A stretch of 64,000 nt of DNA from Flavobacteriales bacterium (GCA_025210295.1 JAOASC010000041.1:1-64000), one strand, 5' to 3'; shown: positions 22,048-31,488, counted from the stretch's first letter. The notes: a model not told the origin generated them from the letters alone. Numbers and translations are program-made.

Positions 22048-22422
22048 TTACTTAACTTCTACTTCAGCTCCTGCTTCTTCTAAAGCAGTTTTTAATGCGT
22101 CAGCTTCGTCTTTTGAAACTCCTTCTTTAACGTTAGTTGGAGCTGCATCAACTAATTCTTTAGCTTCTTTAAGTCCTAAACCTGCTAATTCTTTAACCGC
22201 TTTAACAACTTTTAATTTAGCTGATCCTGCTGCTTTAAGAACTACATCAAATTCAGTTTTTTCTTCAGCTTCAGCACCACCTGCTGCACCACCACCTGCT
22301 ACTGCAACTGCAGCTGCTGCTGGTTCAATACCGTACTCTTCTTTTAAGATTTCTGCTAATTCGTTTACTTCTTTTACAGTTAAGTTTACTAAACTTTCTG
22401 CCATAGCTTTGATATCCGCCAT
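22048..22422 (-). CDS. rplL: Ribosomal protein bL12 (L7/L12)
   Basis: 124 residues. The N-terminal dimerisation helices are followed by an Ala/Gly/Val-rich hinge (about residues 37-53), then the globular C-terminal domain that recruits translation factors (KTEFDVVLK...[10 protein letters not shown]...). Part of the ribosomal stalk together with L10 from the adjacent gene. Standard rplJ-rplL-rpoB order. Confidence 0.99.
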   Translation of the reverse strand: MADIKAMAESLVNLTVKEVNELAEILKEEYGIEPAAAAVAVAGGGAAGGAEAEEKTEFDVVLKAAGSAKLKVVKAVKELAGLGLKEAKELVDAAPTNVKEGVSKDEADALKTALEEAGAEVEVK

Positions 22423-22488
22423 AATAATTTATTTTAGTACTTCCGTACTTGTTTGGTTTTACTTTTTAATTATTCTTTTTATTCTTTT

Positions 22489-23007
22489 TTATCTTTCAGA
22501 TAAAGTTTTCACTAATCCTGCAATTGTGCTTCCTCCAGATTGAAGAGCTGACAATACGTTCTTAGCAGGAGATTGTAATAATCCAACAACCTCACCAATC
22601 AATTCTTCTTTCGACTTAATGTCTACTAAAGCTTGTAATTGATCGTCACCAATGTATATTGACTCTTCTACGTAGGCAGCTTTTAAAATCGGCTTATCAT
22701 AATTCTTTCTGAATTCTTTGATAACTTTTGCCGGAGCATTACCTACTTCTGCAAACATAATTGCTGTAGGACCAGCCAAAACATCATACATTTCTGCAAG
22801 GTCTTTCCCTTCAACTTTTTCCATTGCTTTTTTAAGCAATGTGTTTTTTACTACGCTTAACTGAACATCTTTTTTGAAGCATGCTCTTCTTAATGAACTT
22901 GTAGCCTCAGCTGTTAGTTCAGAAGTGTCTGCAACATAAAATATTCCAGAATTAGCAAGTCTATCAGTTAAGACCTCAATTGCATTTTGTTTTTCTTCTC
23001 TGGTCAT
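22489..23007 (-). CDS. rplJ: Ribosomal protein uL10
   Basis: 172 residues, the stalk base protein binding 23S rRNA at the N-terminal domain and L7/L12 dimers by its C-terminal helix. MTREEKQ start, AGPTAIMF block and a C-terminal helix ending LVKTLSER are typical. It follows rplA by 20 nt and is cotranscribed with rplL. Confidence 0.98.
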   Translation of the reverse strand: MTREEKQNAIEVLTDRLANSGIFYVADTSELTAEATSSLRRACFKKDVQLSVVKNTLLKKAMEKVEGKDLAEMYDVLAGPTAIMFAEVGNAPAKVIKEFRKNYDKPILKAAYVEESIYIGDDQLQALVDIKSKEELIGEVVGLLQSPAKNVLSALQSGGSTIAGLVKTLSER

Positions 23008-23027
23008 GTTTCTTCTTTTTTATGCAG

Positions 23028-23720
23028 TTACGCTTCAATTGATTTAGGTTCAACTTTAATACTTGGGCTCATTGTGCTAGAGATTGATAAACTTTTAATA
23101 TAAGTTCCTTTAGCAGCAGTTGGCTTTAATTTAATTAAAGTAGAAATTAATTCTTTTGCGTTGTCTGCAATTTTTTCTGATTCGAAAGAAGCTTTACCAA
23201 CAGCAGCATGTATAATTCCGAATTTATCAACTTTAAAGTCAATTTTTCCAGCTTTTACATCTTTTACTGCTTTCGCTACATCCATAGTTACAGTACCAGT
23301 TTTTGGGTTTGGCATTAATCCTCTAGGCCCTAAAATACGTCCTAAAGCTCCTACTTTCCCCATTACTGATGGCATAGTAATGATCACATCTACATCAGTC
23401 CAACCACCTTTAATTTTAGTGATAAACTCATCTAGACCTACGTAATCAGCACCAGCTTCCTGCGCTTCTTTTTCCTTATCAGCAGTACATAACACCAATA
23501 CTTTTACATCTTTCCCTGTTCCGTGAGGTAAAGAAACTGTTCCTCTAACCATTTGGTTAGCTTTTCTTGGATCAACTCCTAACCTAACAGCAACATCTAC
23601 AGATGGGTCAAAGTTTGTTGATGAAATCTCTTTGATAATTTTAGAAGCTTCTTCTAATGAATATACCTTTTCAGTATCATACTTAGCTAAGGCTTCTTTT
23701 CTCTTCTTCGTCAGTGCCAT
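23028..23720 (-). CDS. rplA: Ribosomal protein uL1
   Basis: 230 residues. Conserved [14 protein letters not shown] signature (about 129-142) and the [14 protein letters not shown] block before it. Forms the L1 stalk at the ribosomal E site and in many bacteria represses its own operon. 20 nt after rplK. Confidence 0.99.
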   Translation of the reverse strand: MALTKKRKEALAKYDTEKVYSLEEASKIIKEISSTNFDPSVDVAVRLGVDPRKANQMVRGTVSLPHGTGKDVKVLVLCTADKEKEAQEAGADYVGLDEFITKIKGGWTDVDVIITMPSVMGKVGALGRILGPRGLMPNPKTGTVTMDVAKAVKDVKAGKIDFKVDKFGIIHAAVGKASFESEKIADNAKELISTLIKLKPTAAKGTYIKSLSISSTMSPSIKVEPKSIEA

Positions 23721-23740
23721 AATTTTTCTGTTTATTCAGA

Positions 23741-24184
23741 TTATACTTCCCAAGGAGCAGTTCCTTTAACTGTTAACCCCATACTTCTCGCTGTTCCAGC
23801 TACCATTTTCATTCCTGAATGAACAGTAAAACAGTTTAAATCAGCCATTTTATCTTCAGCAATAGCTTGAACTTGTTCCCAAGTTACAGACCCTACTTTA
23901 GATTTATTTGATTCTGAAGACCCCTTTTTAATTTTAGCCGCTTCCATTAACTGGACTGCCGCTGGAGGAGTTTTAATAACAAAATCAAATGACTTGTCGG
24001 AATATACAGTGATTACAGCAGGCAACACTTTCCCAGCTTTATCTTGAGTTCTAGCATTAAACTGCTTACAGAACTCCATGATATTTACACCCTTAGCACC
24101 TAATGCAGGTCCTACTGGTGGCGAAGGATTTGCAGCTCCACCTTTAATCTGAAGTTTGATTAATCCACTTACTTCTTTTGCCAT
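23741..24184 (-). CDS. rplK: Ribosomal protein uL11
   Basis: 147 residues. N-terminal domain with the [21 protein letters not shown] signature region, and a C-terminal rRNA-binding domain with [19 protein letters not shown]. Binds the GTPase-associated region of 23S rRNA. It lies 58 nt after nusG in the conserved nusG-rplK-rplA order. Confidence 0.99.
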   Translation of the reverse strand: MAKEVSGLIKLQIKGGAANPSPPVGPALGAKGVNIMEFCKQFNARTQDKAGKVLPAVITVYSDKSFDFVIKTPPAAVQLMEAAKIKKGSSESNKSKVGSVTWEQVQAIAEDKMADLNCFTVHSGMKMVAGTARSMGLTVKGTAPWEV

Positions 24185-24242
24185 TGTTATTTATTTATTT
24201 CGTGTTTTCGTCGGGAAGCTTTAATCGACTAGCACACTATCT

Positions 24243-24794
24243 TTAATTCTCTTTTTGTACTTGCATATAATTAAGTTCTAATGGCGTTTTACGTCCAAAA
24301 ATCTTAACCATAACTTTTAGTTTTTTCTTTTCTTCGTTGATTTCTTCAATAATACCGTTGAAGTTATTAAATGGTCCATCTATTACCTTAACAGACTCAC
24401 CTACAACATAAGGGATGTTCATTTCTTCATCAGCCTCTGCTAACTCATCAACTTTCCCTAAAATTCGATTTACCTCAGACTCTCTCATTGGCAAAGGATC
24501 TCCTCCTTTCTCTCCACCTAAGAAACCGATAATATTATTAGTAGATTGAATAACGTGTTCTACCTCTCCGACCAAAGCTGCTTCGATTAAAACGTAACCA
24601 GGAAGATAGTTTTTTTCTTTACTAATCTTCTTTCCATTTCTAATTTGATAAACTTTTTCGGTTGGAATAAGTATTTGCTCAACGTAATCAGAAAGTTTTT
24701 GTCTTTCTATTTCAAGTTCAAGTTGTTCTTTAACTTTCTTCTCTTTACCACTTATGGCACGGATAACGTACCATCTTTTCTTTACTTCAGCCAT
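24243..24794 (-). CDS. nusG: Transcription termination/antitermination factor NusG
   Basis: 183 residues: N-terminal NGN domain (WYVIRAISGKEKKVKEQLE... LPGYVLIEA) that binds the polymerase clamp, and a C-terminal KOW domain (VGESVKVIDGPFNNFNGIIEEI) contacting Rho or S10. 6 nt after secE. Antitermination at the boxA-like sites of the rRNA operon would involve this protein. Confidence 0.99.
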   Translation of the reverse strand: MAEVKKRWYVIRAISGKEKKVKEQLELEIERQKLSDYVEQILIPTEKVYQIRNGKKISKEKNYLPGYVLIEAALVGEVEHVIQSTNNIIGFLGGEKGGDPLPMRESEVNRILGKVDELAEADEEMNIPYVVGESVKVIDGPFNNFNGIIEEINEEKKKLKVMVKIFGRKTPLELNYMQVQKEN

Positions 24795-24800
24795 TACTCT

Positions 24801-25040
24801 TTATTTAGAAGAAGGATTAAACATTTCATAAAAGAACCCTAACATACCTTTCCAAAAACCTTCTTCACCAGCAGGCCAGATTCCAAAAACAAAATCCATA
24901 ACCCAAACCATTAAAGAAATAATCACACTTGTAACCAAAACAATAATTGCACTAGTTTGTAATTCTTTCCAAGTAGGCCATGAAACCTTATTTAGCAACT
25001 CAAAAGCTGCATCTTGTATATATGCTTTAATTCCTGCCAC
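24801..25040 (-). CDS. secE: Preprotein translocase subunit SecE
   Basis: 79 residues: an N-terminal amphipathic helix with the conserved KVSWPTWKEL block, then a single transmembrane helix (about 29-52). Short single-TM form, as in most bacteria outside the enterics. It lies between tRNA-Trp and nusG in conserved order. Clamps SecY in the Sec channel. Confidence 0.97.
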   Translation of the reverse strand: MAGIKAYIQDAAFELLNKVSWPTWKELQTSAIIVLVTSVIISLMVWVMDFVFGIWPAGEEGFWKGMLGFFYEMFNPSSK

Positions 25041-25063
25041 AACTATTTATTTGTTTTTTAATG

Positions 25064-25136
25064 CACGGATGGAGAGACTCGAACTCCCGACACCTGGTTT
25101 TGGAGACCAGTGCTCTACCAACTGAGCTACATCCGT
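25064..25136 (-). tRNA. tRNA-Trp (anticodon CCA)
   Basis: A 73-nt cloverleaf. Loop CTCCAAA between CTGGT and ACCAG gives anticodon CCA. Acceptor ACGGATG pairs with CATCCGT; discriminator G. The tuf-trnW-secE order is conserved in many bacteria. Confidence 0.97.
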
Positions 25137-25140
25137 AATA

Positions 25141-25181
25141 TGACAAAAAGGCAATCCGCCATTCGGCGGACACCTTTGTCA
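25141..25181 (-). terminator. Hairpin terminator after tuf
   Basis: A nested inverted repeat: outer stem TGACAAAAAGG / CCTTTGTCA with one bulge, inner stem TCCGCC / GGCGGA with loop ATT. It sits 25 bp after the tuf stop and just before tRNA-Trp in transcription order. No long T tract follows on the minus strand, so it may be a partial terminator or processing site. Confidence 0.6.
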
Positions 25182-25205
25182 TTTATTCTGTTTGAATAAT
25201 CTTTC

Positions 25206-26393
25206 TTATCCTAAGATTTCAGTTACCTGACCAGCTCCTACTGTTCTACCTCCCTCACGGATTGCAAAACGTAAACCTTTATCCATCGCTACTGGTGTGA
25301 TTAACTCAACATCAATAGTTACGTTATCTCCAGGCATTACCATCTCACGACCAGCTTCTAAGTTAATAGTTCCTGTAACGTCTAATGTTCTGAAATAGAA
25401 CTGAGGACGGTATCTGTTATGGAATGGAGTGTGACGTCCACCTTCTTCTTTCTTCAATACATAAACCTCAGCTTTAAACTTGCTATGAGGAGTAATTGAA
25501 CCTGGCTTAGCGATTACCATCCCTCTTTTGATATCTGATTTATCGATACCTCTTAATAAAAGACCAACGTTCTCACCTGCTCTTCCCTCATCTAAGATCT
25601 TACGGAACATCTCAACTCCTGTTACTGTTGAAGTCATTTTCCCGTTATCAGCTTGTAATCCGATAATCTCAACTGGATCTCCTGTATTAACAATTCCTGT
25701 TTCAATTGCACCTGTAGCAACTGTTCCACGTCCTGTAATAGAGAATACATCCTCTACAGACATCAAGAATGGTTTCTCAACATCACGCTCTGGAGTTGGG
25801 ATCCACTCATCAACTTTATCCATTAACGCTTGAACTGACTCAACCCATTTAGCTTCTCCATTTAAAGCTCCTAATGCAGAACCTTTCATGATTGGAGTAT
25901 CATTATAGTCATAAGACTCTAATAACTCTTCTAACTCCATCTCTACTAACTCTAACAACTCCTCATCATCAACCATATCCACTTTATTCATGAATACAAC
26001 CAATTTAGGAACGTTTACCTGTCTAGACAATAAGATATGCTCTCTTGTTTGAGGCATTGGACCATCTGTAGCAGCACAAACTAATATCGCACCATCCATT
26101 TGAGCAGCTCCAGTAACCATGTTCTTTACATAATCGGCGTGACCTGGACAATCAACGTGAGCATAGTGTCTTGCTGATGTTTCATACTCAATGTGAGCTG
26201 TATTAATTGTAATTCCTCTTTCTTTCTCCTCTGGAGCGTTATCAATTTGAGAGAAATCTCTTACTTCAGCCAAACCAGCGTCTGACAAAACTTTAGAAAT
26301 TGCAGCAGTAAGAGTTGTCTTACCGTGATCCACGTGACCTATTGTACCAATATTCACGTGAGGTTTAGTACGTTCGAAGGTTTCTTTAGCCAT
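25206..26393 (-). CDS. tuf: Translation elongation factor Tu
   Basis: 395 residues. The GTPase P-loop GHVDHGKT is at 19-26, followed by switch regions with ERGITI and DCPGH, then NKVD and SAL guanine-binding motifs. Domains 2 and 3 are complete (C-terminus [14 protein letters not shown]). GTP-dependent delivery of aminoacyl-tRNA. Expressed with four upstream tRNA genes from the promoter at 26955-26984 or internal promoters. Confidence 0.99.
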   Translation of the reverse strand: MAKETFERTKPHVNIGTIGHVDHGKTTLTAAISKVLSDAGLAEVRDFSQIDNAPEEKERGITINTAHIEYETSARHYAHVDCPGHADYVKNMVTGAAQMDGAILVCAATDGPMPQTREHILLSRQVNVPKLVVFMNKVDMVDDEELLELVEMELEELLESYDYNDTPIMKGSALGALNGEAKWVESVQALMDKVDEWIPTPERDVEKPFLMSVEDVFSITGRGTVATGAIETGIVNTGDPVEIIGLQADNGKMTSTVTGVEMFRKILDEGRAGENVGLLLRGIDKSDIKRGMVIAKPGSITPHSKFKAEVYVLKKEEGGRHTPFHNRYRPQFYFRTLDVTGTINLEAGREMVMPGDNVTIDVELITPVAMDKGLRFAIREGGRTVGAGQVTEILG

Positions 26394-26451
26394 CTTTACT
26401 TTGTTTTATTTATTTATTAATTATATACTTATTTACCATCACTAACAAAAG

Positions 26452-26523
26452 AGCCAATGACGGGAATTGAACCCGTGACCTCTTCCTTACCAAGGAAACG
26501 CTCTACCCCTGAGCTACACCGGC
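26452..26523 (-). tRNA. tRNA-Thr (anticodon GGT)
   Basis: A 72-nt cloverleaf. Loop TTGGTAA between TTTCC and GGAAG gives anticodon GGT. Acceptor GCCGGTG pairs with CATTGGC with two G-T wobbles; discriminator T. Immediately upstream of tuf. Confidence 0.96.
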
Positions 26524-26536
26524 TTCAAAAACACAA

Positions 26537-26566
26537 AAAGGAGAACTAGTTACCCAATTCTCCTTT
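26537..26566 (-). terminator. Hairpin between tRNA-Gly and tRNA-Thr(GGT)
   Basis: A 9-bp stem AAAGGAGAA / TTCTCCTTT with a 12-nt loop, followed on the minus strand by TTTTTG. It could end the tRNA-Gly transcript partly or be an RNase site separating tRNAs from the tuf mRNA. Confidence 0.5.
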
Positions 26567-26575
26567 AAGTCACAG

Positions 26576-26648
26576 AGCGGGAGACGAGATTCGAACTCGC
26601 GACCCTCAGCTTGGAAGGCTGATGCTCTACCAGCTGAGCTACTCCCGC
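26576..26648 (-). tRNA. tRNA-Gly (anticodon TCC)
   Basis: A 73-nt cloverleaf. Loop CTTCCAA between TCAGC and GCTGA gives TCC. Acceptor GCGGGAG pairs perfectly with CTCCCGC; discriminator T. It has its own promoter at 26660-26689. Confidence 0.97.
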
Positions 26649-26659
26649 TTTTCAGAGTT

Positions 26660-26689
26660 CAAAGGTAGAATTAATTTTCAAACTCACAA
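26660..26689 (-). promoter_or_regulatory. Promoter for tRNA-Gly (internal to the tRNA-tuf cluster)
   Basis: On the minus strand: TTG (26687-26689), 19-bp spacer, TACCTTTG (26660-26667), ending 12 bp before the tRNA 5' end. Matches the Bacteroidota TTG / TAnnTTTG pattern. Confidence 0.7.
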
Positions 26690-26719
26690 AACTTTTTTTG
26701 AGTTTTTTTAATTCTTTTG

Positions 26720-26801
26720 TGGGGAGAGCAGGATTCGAACCTACGAAGGCTTGGCCAGCAGATTTACAGTCTGCCCTCGTTGACCGCTTGAGTATCTCCC
26801 C
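26720..26801 (-). tRNA. tRNA-Tyr (anticodon GTA)
   Basis: An 82-nt class II tRNA with a long variable arm. Loop CTGTAAA between GCAGA and TCTGC gives GTA. Acceptor GGGGAGA pairs with TCTCCCC; discriminator A. Confidence 0.97.
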
Positions 26802-26826
26802 AACAATTCTACTTAGAGAACTTGAG

Positions 26827-26900
26827 AGCCAATGGAGGGACTCGAACCCACGACCTGCTGATTACAAATCAGCTGCTCTAGCCAGCTGAGCTACATTGGC
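26827..26900 (-). tRNA. tRNA-Thr (anticodon TGT)
   Basis: A 74-nt cloverleaf. Loop TTTGTAA between GCTGA and TCAGC gives TGT. Acceptor GCCAATG pairs perfectly with CATTGGC; discriminator T. First gene of the tRNA-tuf-rpoBC supercluster. Confidence 0.97.
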
Positions 26901-26954
26901 GATTTTTTTATGTTTTTCTTTGTAAGAACGTGTCCCTTTGTTTAAAAAGGTCTG

Positions 26955-26984
26955 CAAATGTAAGAACAATTTTTACATCTACAA
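26955..26984 (-). promoter_or_regulatory. Promoter of the tRNA-tuf-secE-nusG cluster
   Basis: On the minus strand: TTG (26982-26984), 19-bp spacer, TACATTTG (26955-26962). The tRNA-Thr 5' end lies 54 bp downstream. Spacing is identical to both rRNA promoters in this window. Confidence 0.75.
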
Positions 26985-27020
26985 ACCTTTTCGCAAAAAA
27001 AAATCACTTTTTTTTATTTT

Positions 27021-27320
27021 TTATTTAGAATGAAGCTTTTCTTTATACTTTACCAACTGTCTCCTTAAAGCCTCAACTGACTCATCTGCAGCCTCTTCGA
27101 ATGATTTGCACTGCTTTTTCGCAAAAATCTCTTTACCTGGTAATAAAATTTTAATTTCTACTGTTTTATTTTCAAAAGACTCTGATTTTTCTACTTTCAA
27201 AAATGATTCCGCACCAACAATATTATCAAAATACTGTTCTAACTTCCCTACTCTTTCTTCTACAAATGCAACTAACTTCTTATCTGCATCAAAATTTACT
27301 GATTGAATCTTTATATCCAT
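27021..27320 (-). CDS. hpf: Ribosome hibernation factor HPF/RaiA family (short form)
   Basis: 99 residues from ATG 27320 (MDIKIQSVNFD). A longer frame from 27344 would overlap xerC. The beta-alpha-beta-beta-beta-alpha fold of the family is apparent, with VEVKILLPGKEIFAK-like central strands and a C-terminal basic helix ending KYKEKLHSK. It binds the 30S decoding centre and promotes ribosome hibernation under stress. Starts 13 nt after the xerC stop, so probably cotranscribed. Confidence 0.9.
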   Translation of the reverse strand: MDIKIQSVNFDADKKLVAFVEERVGKLEQYFDNIVGAESFLKVEKSESFENKTVEIKILLPGKEIFAKKQCKSFEEAADESVEALRRQLVKYKEKLHSK

Positions 27321-27333
27321 GTTGTTTAATTTT

Positions 27334-28218
27334 TTAATCACCACTTCTTGGGTGAGCTTGTTTATATATACCTTTTAACTTCTCAATCGAATTGTGAGTA
27401 TAAACTTGCGTCGCAGACAAATCAGCATGACCTAAAATTTCCTTTATAGCATTTAAATCTGCTCCAGCATTTAGCATTTGCGTCGCAAAAGTGTGCCTCA
27501 ACACGTGAGGACTCCTATCTTTTTGAGTAGTTACTAGACTAAGATAATATTTTACCTTCCTAAAAACAAACTTTTCATATAATTTGTCCCCCTTATCTGT
27601 AACTAATAAAAAGGAACTACTTCCACTAAAAAAACCAGCTTCCTTTTTTAAGACTACATATTCTTTAATTAATTTTAACAATTTATCTGAAATAGGAATA
27701 TATCTTTCTTTGTTTCTTTTCCCAATAACTTTTACTGTATCTACACCAACATCTGCTTCCTTTATATGAATTAACTCACTCAATCGCATACCTGTGTAAT
27801 ACAATAAATAAAGAATCACCTTATCGCGTCCTCCTTTAAAGTTTTTTTCAAAAACATCATCTTTCAACAAACGGTCCATCTCTGTTGCTCGTACAAAAGC
27901 GGGTGTTTTTTTCGCCGTTTTCAACACTTTAATATCTTGAACAGGAGAAACCTCAACCCTCCCTTGCTGAATTAAATACCTGTAAAAAGATTTTACTGCA
28001 CTCAACTTTCTATTTACTGATCTTTCTGCAATACCCATTTCCAGCAATACAACCAGCCAACTCCTTACCCTACTCGTTTCTGCATCTATCACAGCAACAT
28101 CAAACTCTTGAAGATAAGCGATATACTGATTGAGATCTTTCTCATAAGCAGTTAATGTATGAACAGAGAACCTCCTTTCATTCTTTAAATAGTTATAAAA
28201 AAGCTTTAACTCATCCAT
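27334..28218 (-). CDS. xerC: Tyrosine recombinase XerC/XerD family
   Basis: 294 residues: an N-terminal SAM-like core-binding domain (1-90) and a C-terminal catalytic domain. The full catalytic set is visible: Arg145 (TGMRLSE), Lys169, His238-x-x-Arg241 (HVLRHTFAT), His264 (LGHADLS) and nucleophile Tyr273 (QVYTH). Length and housekeeping context (rpsU-xerC-hpf) fit a chromosome dimer recombinase rather than an integrase. No attachment site or phage genes are nearby. XerC versus XerD cannot be decided from one copy. Confidence 0.9.
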   Translation of the reverse strand: MDELKLFYNYLKNERRFSVHTLTAYEKDLNQYIAYLQEFDVAVIDAETSRVRSWLVVLLEMGIAERSVNRKLSAVKSFYRYLIQQGRVEVSPVQDIKVLKTAKKTPAFVRATEMDRLLKDDVFEKNFKGGRDKVILYLLYYTGMRLSELIHIKEADVGVDTVKVIGKRNKERYIPISDKLLKLIKEYVVLKKEAGFFSGSSSFLLVTDKGDKLYEKFVFRKVKYYLSLVTTQKDRSPHVLRHTFATQMLNAGADLNAIKEILGHADLSATQVYTHNSIEKLKGIYKQAHPRSGD

Positions 28219-28249
28219 AATTCCAATACCTAACTAGCTAAATTTAGAC

Positions 28250-28286
28250 AAAAAAAAAGAGAAAGTTTTAAAACTTTCTCTTTTTT
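28250..28286 (-). terminator. Terminator after rpsU
   Basis: An 11-bp perfect stem GAGAAAGTTTT / AAAACTTTCTC (28259-28280), flanked by A8 on one side and T6 on the other, so it works in both directions. It lies 30 bp after the rpsU stop. Confidence 0.9.
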
Positions 28287-28315
28287 AATCTATATAATTA
28301 ATGTATAAAACTATA

Positions 28316-28507
28316 CTAAGCTTCCTCTCTTCTTAATCCCTCAATGTATGAAGCTTTAATAATTTCCTGTCTTCTTTCAACAGAAGGCTTAGTAAACTGT
28401 TTGCGAGAACGTAATTCTCTCAAAACTTTAGTTCTATCAAATTTCTTTTTGTATCTCTTAAGAGCTCTTTCAATTGACTCTCCTTCTTTTACTGGTATCT
28501 GTAACAT
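28316..28507 (-). CDS. rpsU: Ribosomal protein bS21
   Basis: 63 residues, highly basic, with the S21 signature ESIERALKRYKKKFDRTKVL. Small-subunit protein near the anti-Shine-Dalgarno end of 16S rRNA. It is of special interest in Bacteroidota, where bS21 helps sequester the anti-SD. Single-gene transcript with its own promoter and terminator. Confidence 0.98.
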   Translation of the reverse strand: MLQIPVKEGESIERALKRYKKKFDRTKVLRELRSRKQFTKPSVERRQEIIKASYIEGLRREEA

Positions 28508-28560
28508 ATCTAATACTAATTTTCTATAATCTAAAACCCCTGATTTTTAATAAGGAAGTG

Positions 28561-28589
28561 CAAAGATAGCACGAATTTTATTTATTCAA
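28561..28589 (-). promoter_or_regulatory. rpsU promoter
   Basis: On the minus strand: TTG (28587-28589), 18-bp spacer, TATCTTTG (28561-28568). The leader to the rpsU ATG is about 45-50 nt. Confidence 0.72.
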
Positions 28590-28687
28590 AACTTTTTAGC
28601 CAAATTTAATTGTTTTTTTCACATTTCTCTTTTTTTTTAACCATTTTAGAAAACATAGCACAAGTTTGTACTTACTTTTACATCATT

Positions 28688-30622
28688 ATGGAAAACCAAC
28701 GACCAATAACAGACTGGCTCCCAACAACCATGAAGGAAGTCAAAAAAAGAGACTGGGAAGAACTTGATGTTGTTCTTATTTCTGGAGATTCCTATGTAGA
28801 CCACCCCTCATTTGGCACAGCGGTTATTGGCCGCATTATTGAAGACGAAGGATTTAAAGTCGCAATTCTTGCTCAACCTAACTGGACCGATGATTTACGA
28901 GATTTCAAAAAATTTGGGAAGCCTAAATATTTCTTTGGAATTACTTCTGGGTGTATGGACTCAATGGTAAACCATTATACAGCTAGTAAACGTAAACGAT
29001 CTACTGATGCATATACAGCTGGAGGACAATCTGGACACCGCCCAGATTATGCTGTTAACACTTATTCTAAAATCATTAAGAAACTCTACCCAGACACACC
29101 TGTATTAATTGGCGGAATCGAAGCCTCTCTTAGGAGAGTTACTCATTATGATTATTGGTCAGATAGATTAGCCCCATCTATTTTATCGAGTAGTTTAGCA
29201 GACCTATTAGTATATGGAATGGGTGAACAACCATTAAGAGAAGTACTACAACTTTTAAAAAAAGGGGTTCCTTTCCATCAATTAACAATGGTAAAGCAAA
29301 CCGCCTACCTTAGACCTAAAACCGACAACATTCCCAAAAATAAAAACTGGGATGACATTACATTAAATGCGCATGAGCAATGTTTGAAAGATAAAAAAGC
29401 TTTTGCTTCCAACTTTAAGCACATAGAACAGGAGTCTAACAAAACATTTGCCAAAAGAATTATACAAGAGGTAAACAACAATAACCTCATCATCAATCCT
29501 CCTTTTCAAACAATGACCGAAAAGGAAATCGACCATTCTTTTGACTTACCCTACACACGTCTTCCTCATCCTAAATATAAAAAAAGGGGGGCTATACCAG
29601 CCTACGAAATGATTAAATTCTCTATTAACATGCATAGAGGTTGTTTTGGTGGATGTAGTTTTTGTACCATATCAGCTCATCAAGGTAAATTTATTGCTAG
29701 TCGTTCAGAGCAGTCCATCCTAAAAGAGGTCGATCAAGTTACAGAAATGAATGACTTTAAAGGTTACATCTCTGATATTGGAGGCCCCTCAGCCAACATG
29801 TATCAATTAAAAGGTAAAGACCTAGCTATATGTGATAAATGCGTAGCACCTTCTTGTATCCATCCTGTAATATGTTCTAACCTAGATACAGACCATAGCG
29901 CCATGACCAGTCTATATCAAAAGGTAGACGCGCACCCCAAAGTAAAAAAAGCATTTGTTGGAAGTGGAATTCGTTATGATTTACTCACTCCAAGCTACAA
30001 CAAAAAAGGAGATCAGGAGACGATGTTGCAGTACATGACTCAACTTCAAAAGAGACATGTATCTGGCCGATTAAAAGTAGCCCCTGAACACACAGCCTCA
30101 GACACATTAAGATTAATGAGAAAACCTTCCTTTGATCACTTTAAGTCTTTTAAAAAAATTTATGATAAAATTGATGACAAGTTTAACTTAAATCAAAAAC
30201 TAATTCCTTACTTTATTTCCAGCCATCCAGGTTGTGAAGAAGAAGACATGGCCAATCTAGCTGTAGAAACTAAAGAATTAGGCTTTGAGTTAGAACAAGT
30301 ACAAGATTTCACTCCAACCCCAATGACTGTAGCCACAGTTATTTATTATTCAGGCTACCATCCCTATACATTAAAACCTTATTACACTCCAAAATCGAAA
30401 AAAGAAAAACAAAAACAACATCGTTTCTTCTTTTGGTACAAAAAAGAAAATCAAGATTGGATTAAAAGCAAACTTGTAAACGCTAAAGACCATACACTTT
30501 TAGACCGATTATTAAAAAAGGACAACAACAAACCTAAATGGTTAAAAGACAAGCATAATCAGAGAGCAAAGCCCGTGAATAAGAAATCAAAAATGTTTAG
30601 AAAGAAAACTAAAAAGCGTTAA
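28688..30622 (+). CDS. YgiQ family radical SAM protein
   Basis: 644 residues from ATG 28688 (MENQRPITDWLP). Upstream codons of the longer frame are AT-rich leader. The radical SAM cluster is Cys319-x3-Cys323-x2-Cys326 (HRGCFGGCSFCTIS). An N-terminal cobalamin-binding-like region (DVVLISGDSYVDHP, about 27-40) and C-terminal YgiQ segment (APEHTASDTL, then a basic tail) complete the family layout. Enzymatic reaction of YgiQ proteins is not established. The basic Lys-rich C-terminal tail of about 60 residues suggests nucleic-acid contact. Its stop interlocks with the convergent stress protein gene in TTAA. Confidence 0.9.
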   Translation: MENQRPITDWLPTTMKEVKKRDWEELDVVLISGDSYVDHPSFGTAVIGRIIEDEGFKVAILAQPNWTDDLRDFKKFGKPKYFFGITSGCMDSMVNHYTASKRKRSTDAYTAGGQSGHRPDYAVNTYSKIIKKLYPDTPVLIGGIEASLRRVTHYDYWSDRLAPSILSSSLADLLVYGMGEQPLREVLQLLKKGVPFHQLTMVKQTAYLRPKTDNIPKNKNWDDITLNAHEQCLKDKKAFASNFKHIEQESNKTFAKRIIQEVNNNNLIINPPFQTMTEKEIDHSFDLPYTRLPHPKYKKRGAIPAYEMIKFSINMHRGCFGGCSFCTISAHQGKFIASRSEQSILKEVDQVTEMNDFKGYISDIGGPSANMYQLKGKDLAICDKCVAPSCIHPVICSNLDTDHSAMTSLYQKVDAHPKVKKAFVGSGIRYDLLTPSYNKKGDQETMLQYMTQLQKRHVSGRLKVAPEHTASDTLRLMRKPSFDHFKSFKKIYDKIDDKFNLNQKLIPYFISSHPGCEEEDMANLAVETKELGFELEQVQDFTPTPMTVATVIYYSGYHPYTLKPYYTPKSKKEKQKQHRFFFWYKKENQDWIKSKLVNAKDHTLLDRLLKKDNNKPKWLKDKHNQRAKPVNKKSKMFRKKTKKR

Positions 30623-31488
30623 ACATTTAAAGTTAAAACGGGAACTTTAGCGTGATTTACCAACACTTCTGTAGTTCTGAACTCCACAATGCTTTTTAAC
30701 AGACCATAATGGTGATTTGAAACTGCAATTAAATCTACATTATTCAGATTAGCGTAGCTCAGCACCCCATCTTCAACGGTAAAATGATTATATATTTCAA
30801 TTTTATAATTCTTAATACCGTGTTGTATGGCAACCTTAGTAATTCGTTCTACACAAGAGGTGGTATCTTCAAAATAATGTGGAGTATTAATATACAATAG
30901 ATGAACAGAAGCATCTAGATATCCTGCTAGAATTTTAACTTGTTCTAAGTTATCATTCTCAGACTCCACTCTAAAATCGGAGGCATAAATTAGGTTATCC
31001 ACTTTAAAACTATCTCCAGCTGTTTTTCTCAAACTCAACACTGGACATGGTGCATTTCTTGTAACCCATTGTGTCACAGACCCAACAAAGGCTTCTTTTA
31101 ACCCACTTGCTCCATTAGTCCCCATAACAATTAGGCTAGCCTTAACTTTTTGAGCTTCTTCTAAAATTTTATCTGCGGAATTCCCAAAAAGCAGAACAGA
31201 TGAAGTCTTTATTCCCTTATTTGCACCTTCCTGCTCTATCACTGCAACTGCTTCTTCAAATCGATTAGCTCCAGCTGTTTCTGTTACAACTCTGGGCAAT
31301 TTTGGCAACAAGGGAAAAGTCTCCACAGCATCAGAAAAATGTTTTTCTGATTCCCACTTAAATATTGTATCGCTTACTACATGGACAATTCTTAATTCTG
31401 CACTAAATAACTTAGCCAAGCTAAACGCAACTTTTTGGGCTTCATTAGCACATTCTGAAAAATCTGTGGGGAATAAAATAGTATTCAT
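30619..31488 (-). CDS. Universal stress protein, tandem UspA domains
   Basis: 289 residues from ATG 31488 (MNTILFPTDFSECA). Two UspA domains: the first (1-150) has the ATP-binding signature GTNGASG-x9-GS (MGTNGASGLKEAFVGSVT). The second (155-289) is degenerate at that motif. Tandem Usp proteins are common in Bacteroidota and respond to growth arrest. A -7 box TATATTTG lies at 31513-31520 on the minus strand, without a clear -33. Confidence 0.9.
   Translation of the reverse strand: MNTILFPTDFSECANEAQKVAFSLAKLFSAELRIVHVVSDTIFKWESEKHFSDAVETFPLLPKLPRVVTETAGANRFEEAVAVIEQEGANKGIKTSSVLLFGNSADKILEEAQKVKASLIVMGTNGASGLKEAFVGSVTQWVTRNAPCPVLSLRKTAGDSFKVDNLIYASDFRVESENDNLEQVKILAGYLDASVHLLYINTPHYFEDTTSCVERITKVAIQHGIKNYKIEIYNHFTVEDGVLSYANLNNVDLIAVSNHHYGLLKSIVEFRTTEVLVNHAKVPVLTLNV

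Noticed and set aside
26698..26889. 63-codon frame crossing two tRNA genes
   Set aside because: It is built from tRNA-Tyr and tRNA-Thr sequence; the apparent protein (RAGFEPTKAW-type) is a known tRNA-derived artefact.
27334..28218. Possible integrase of a mobile element
   Set aside because: The tyrosine recombinase lies in a conserved rpsU-xerC-hpf housekeeping context with no att repeats or cargo genes.
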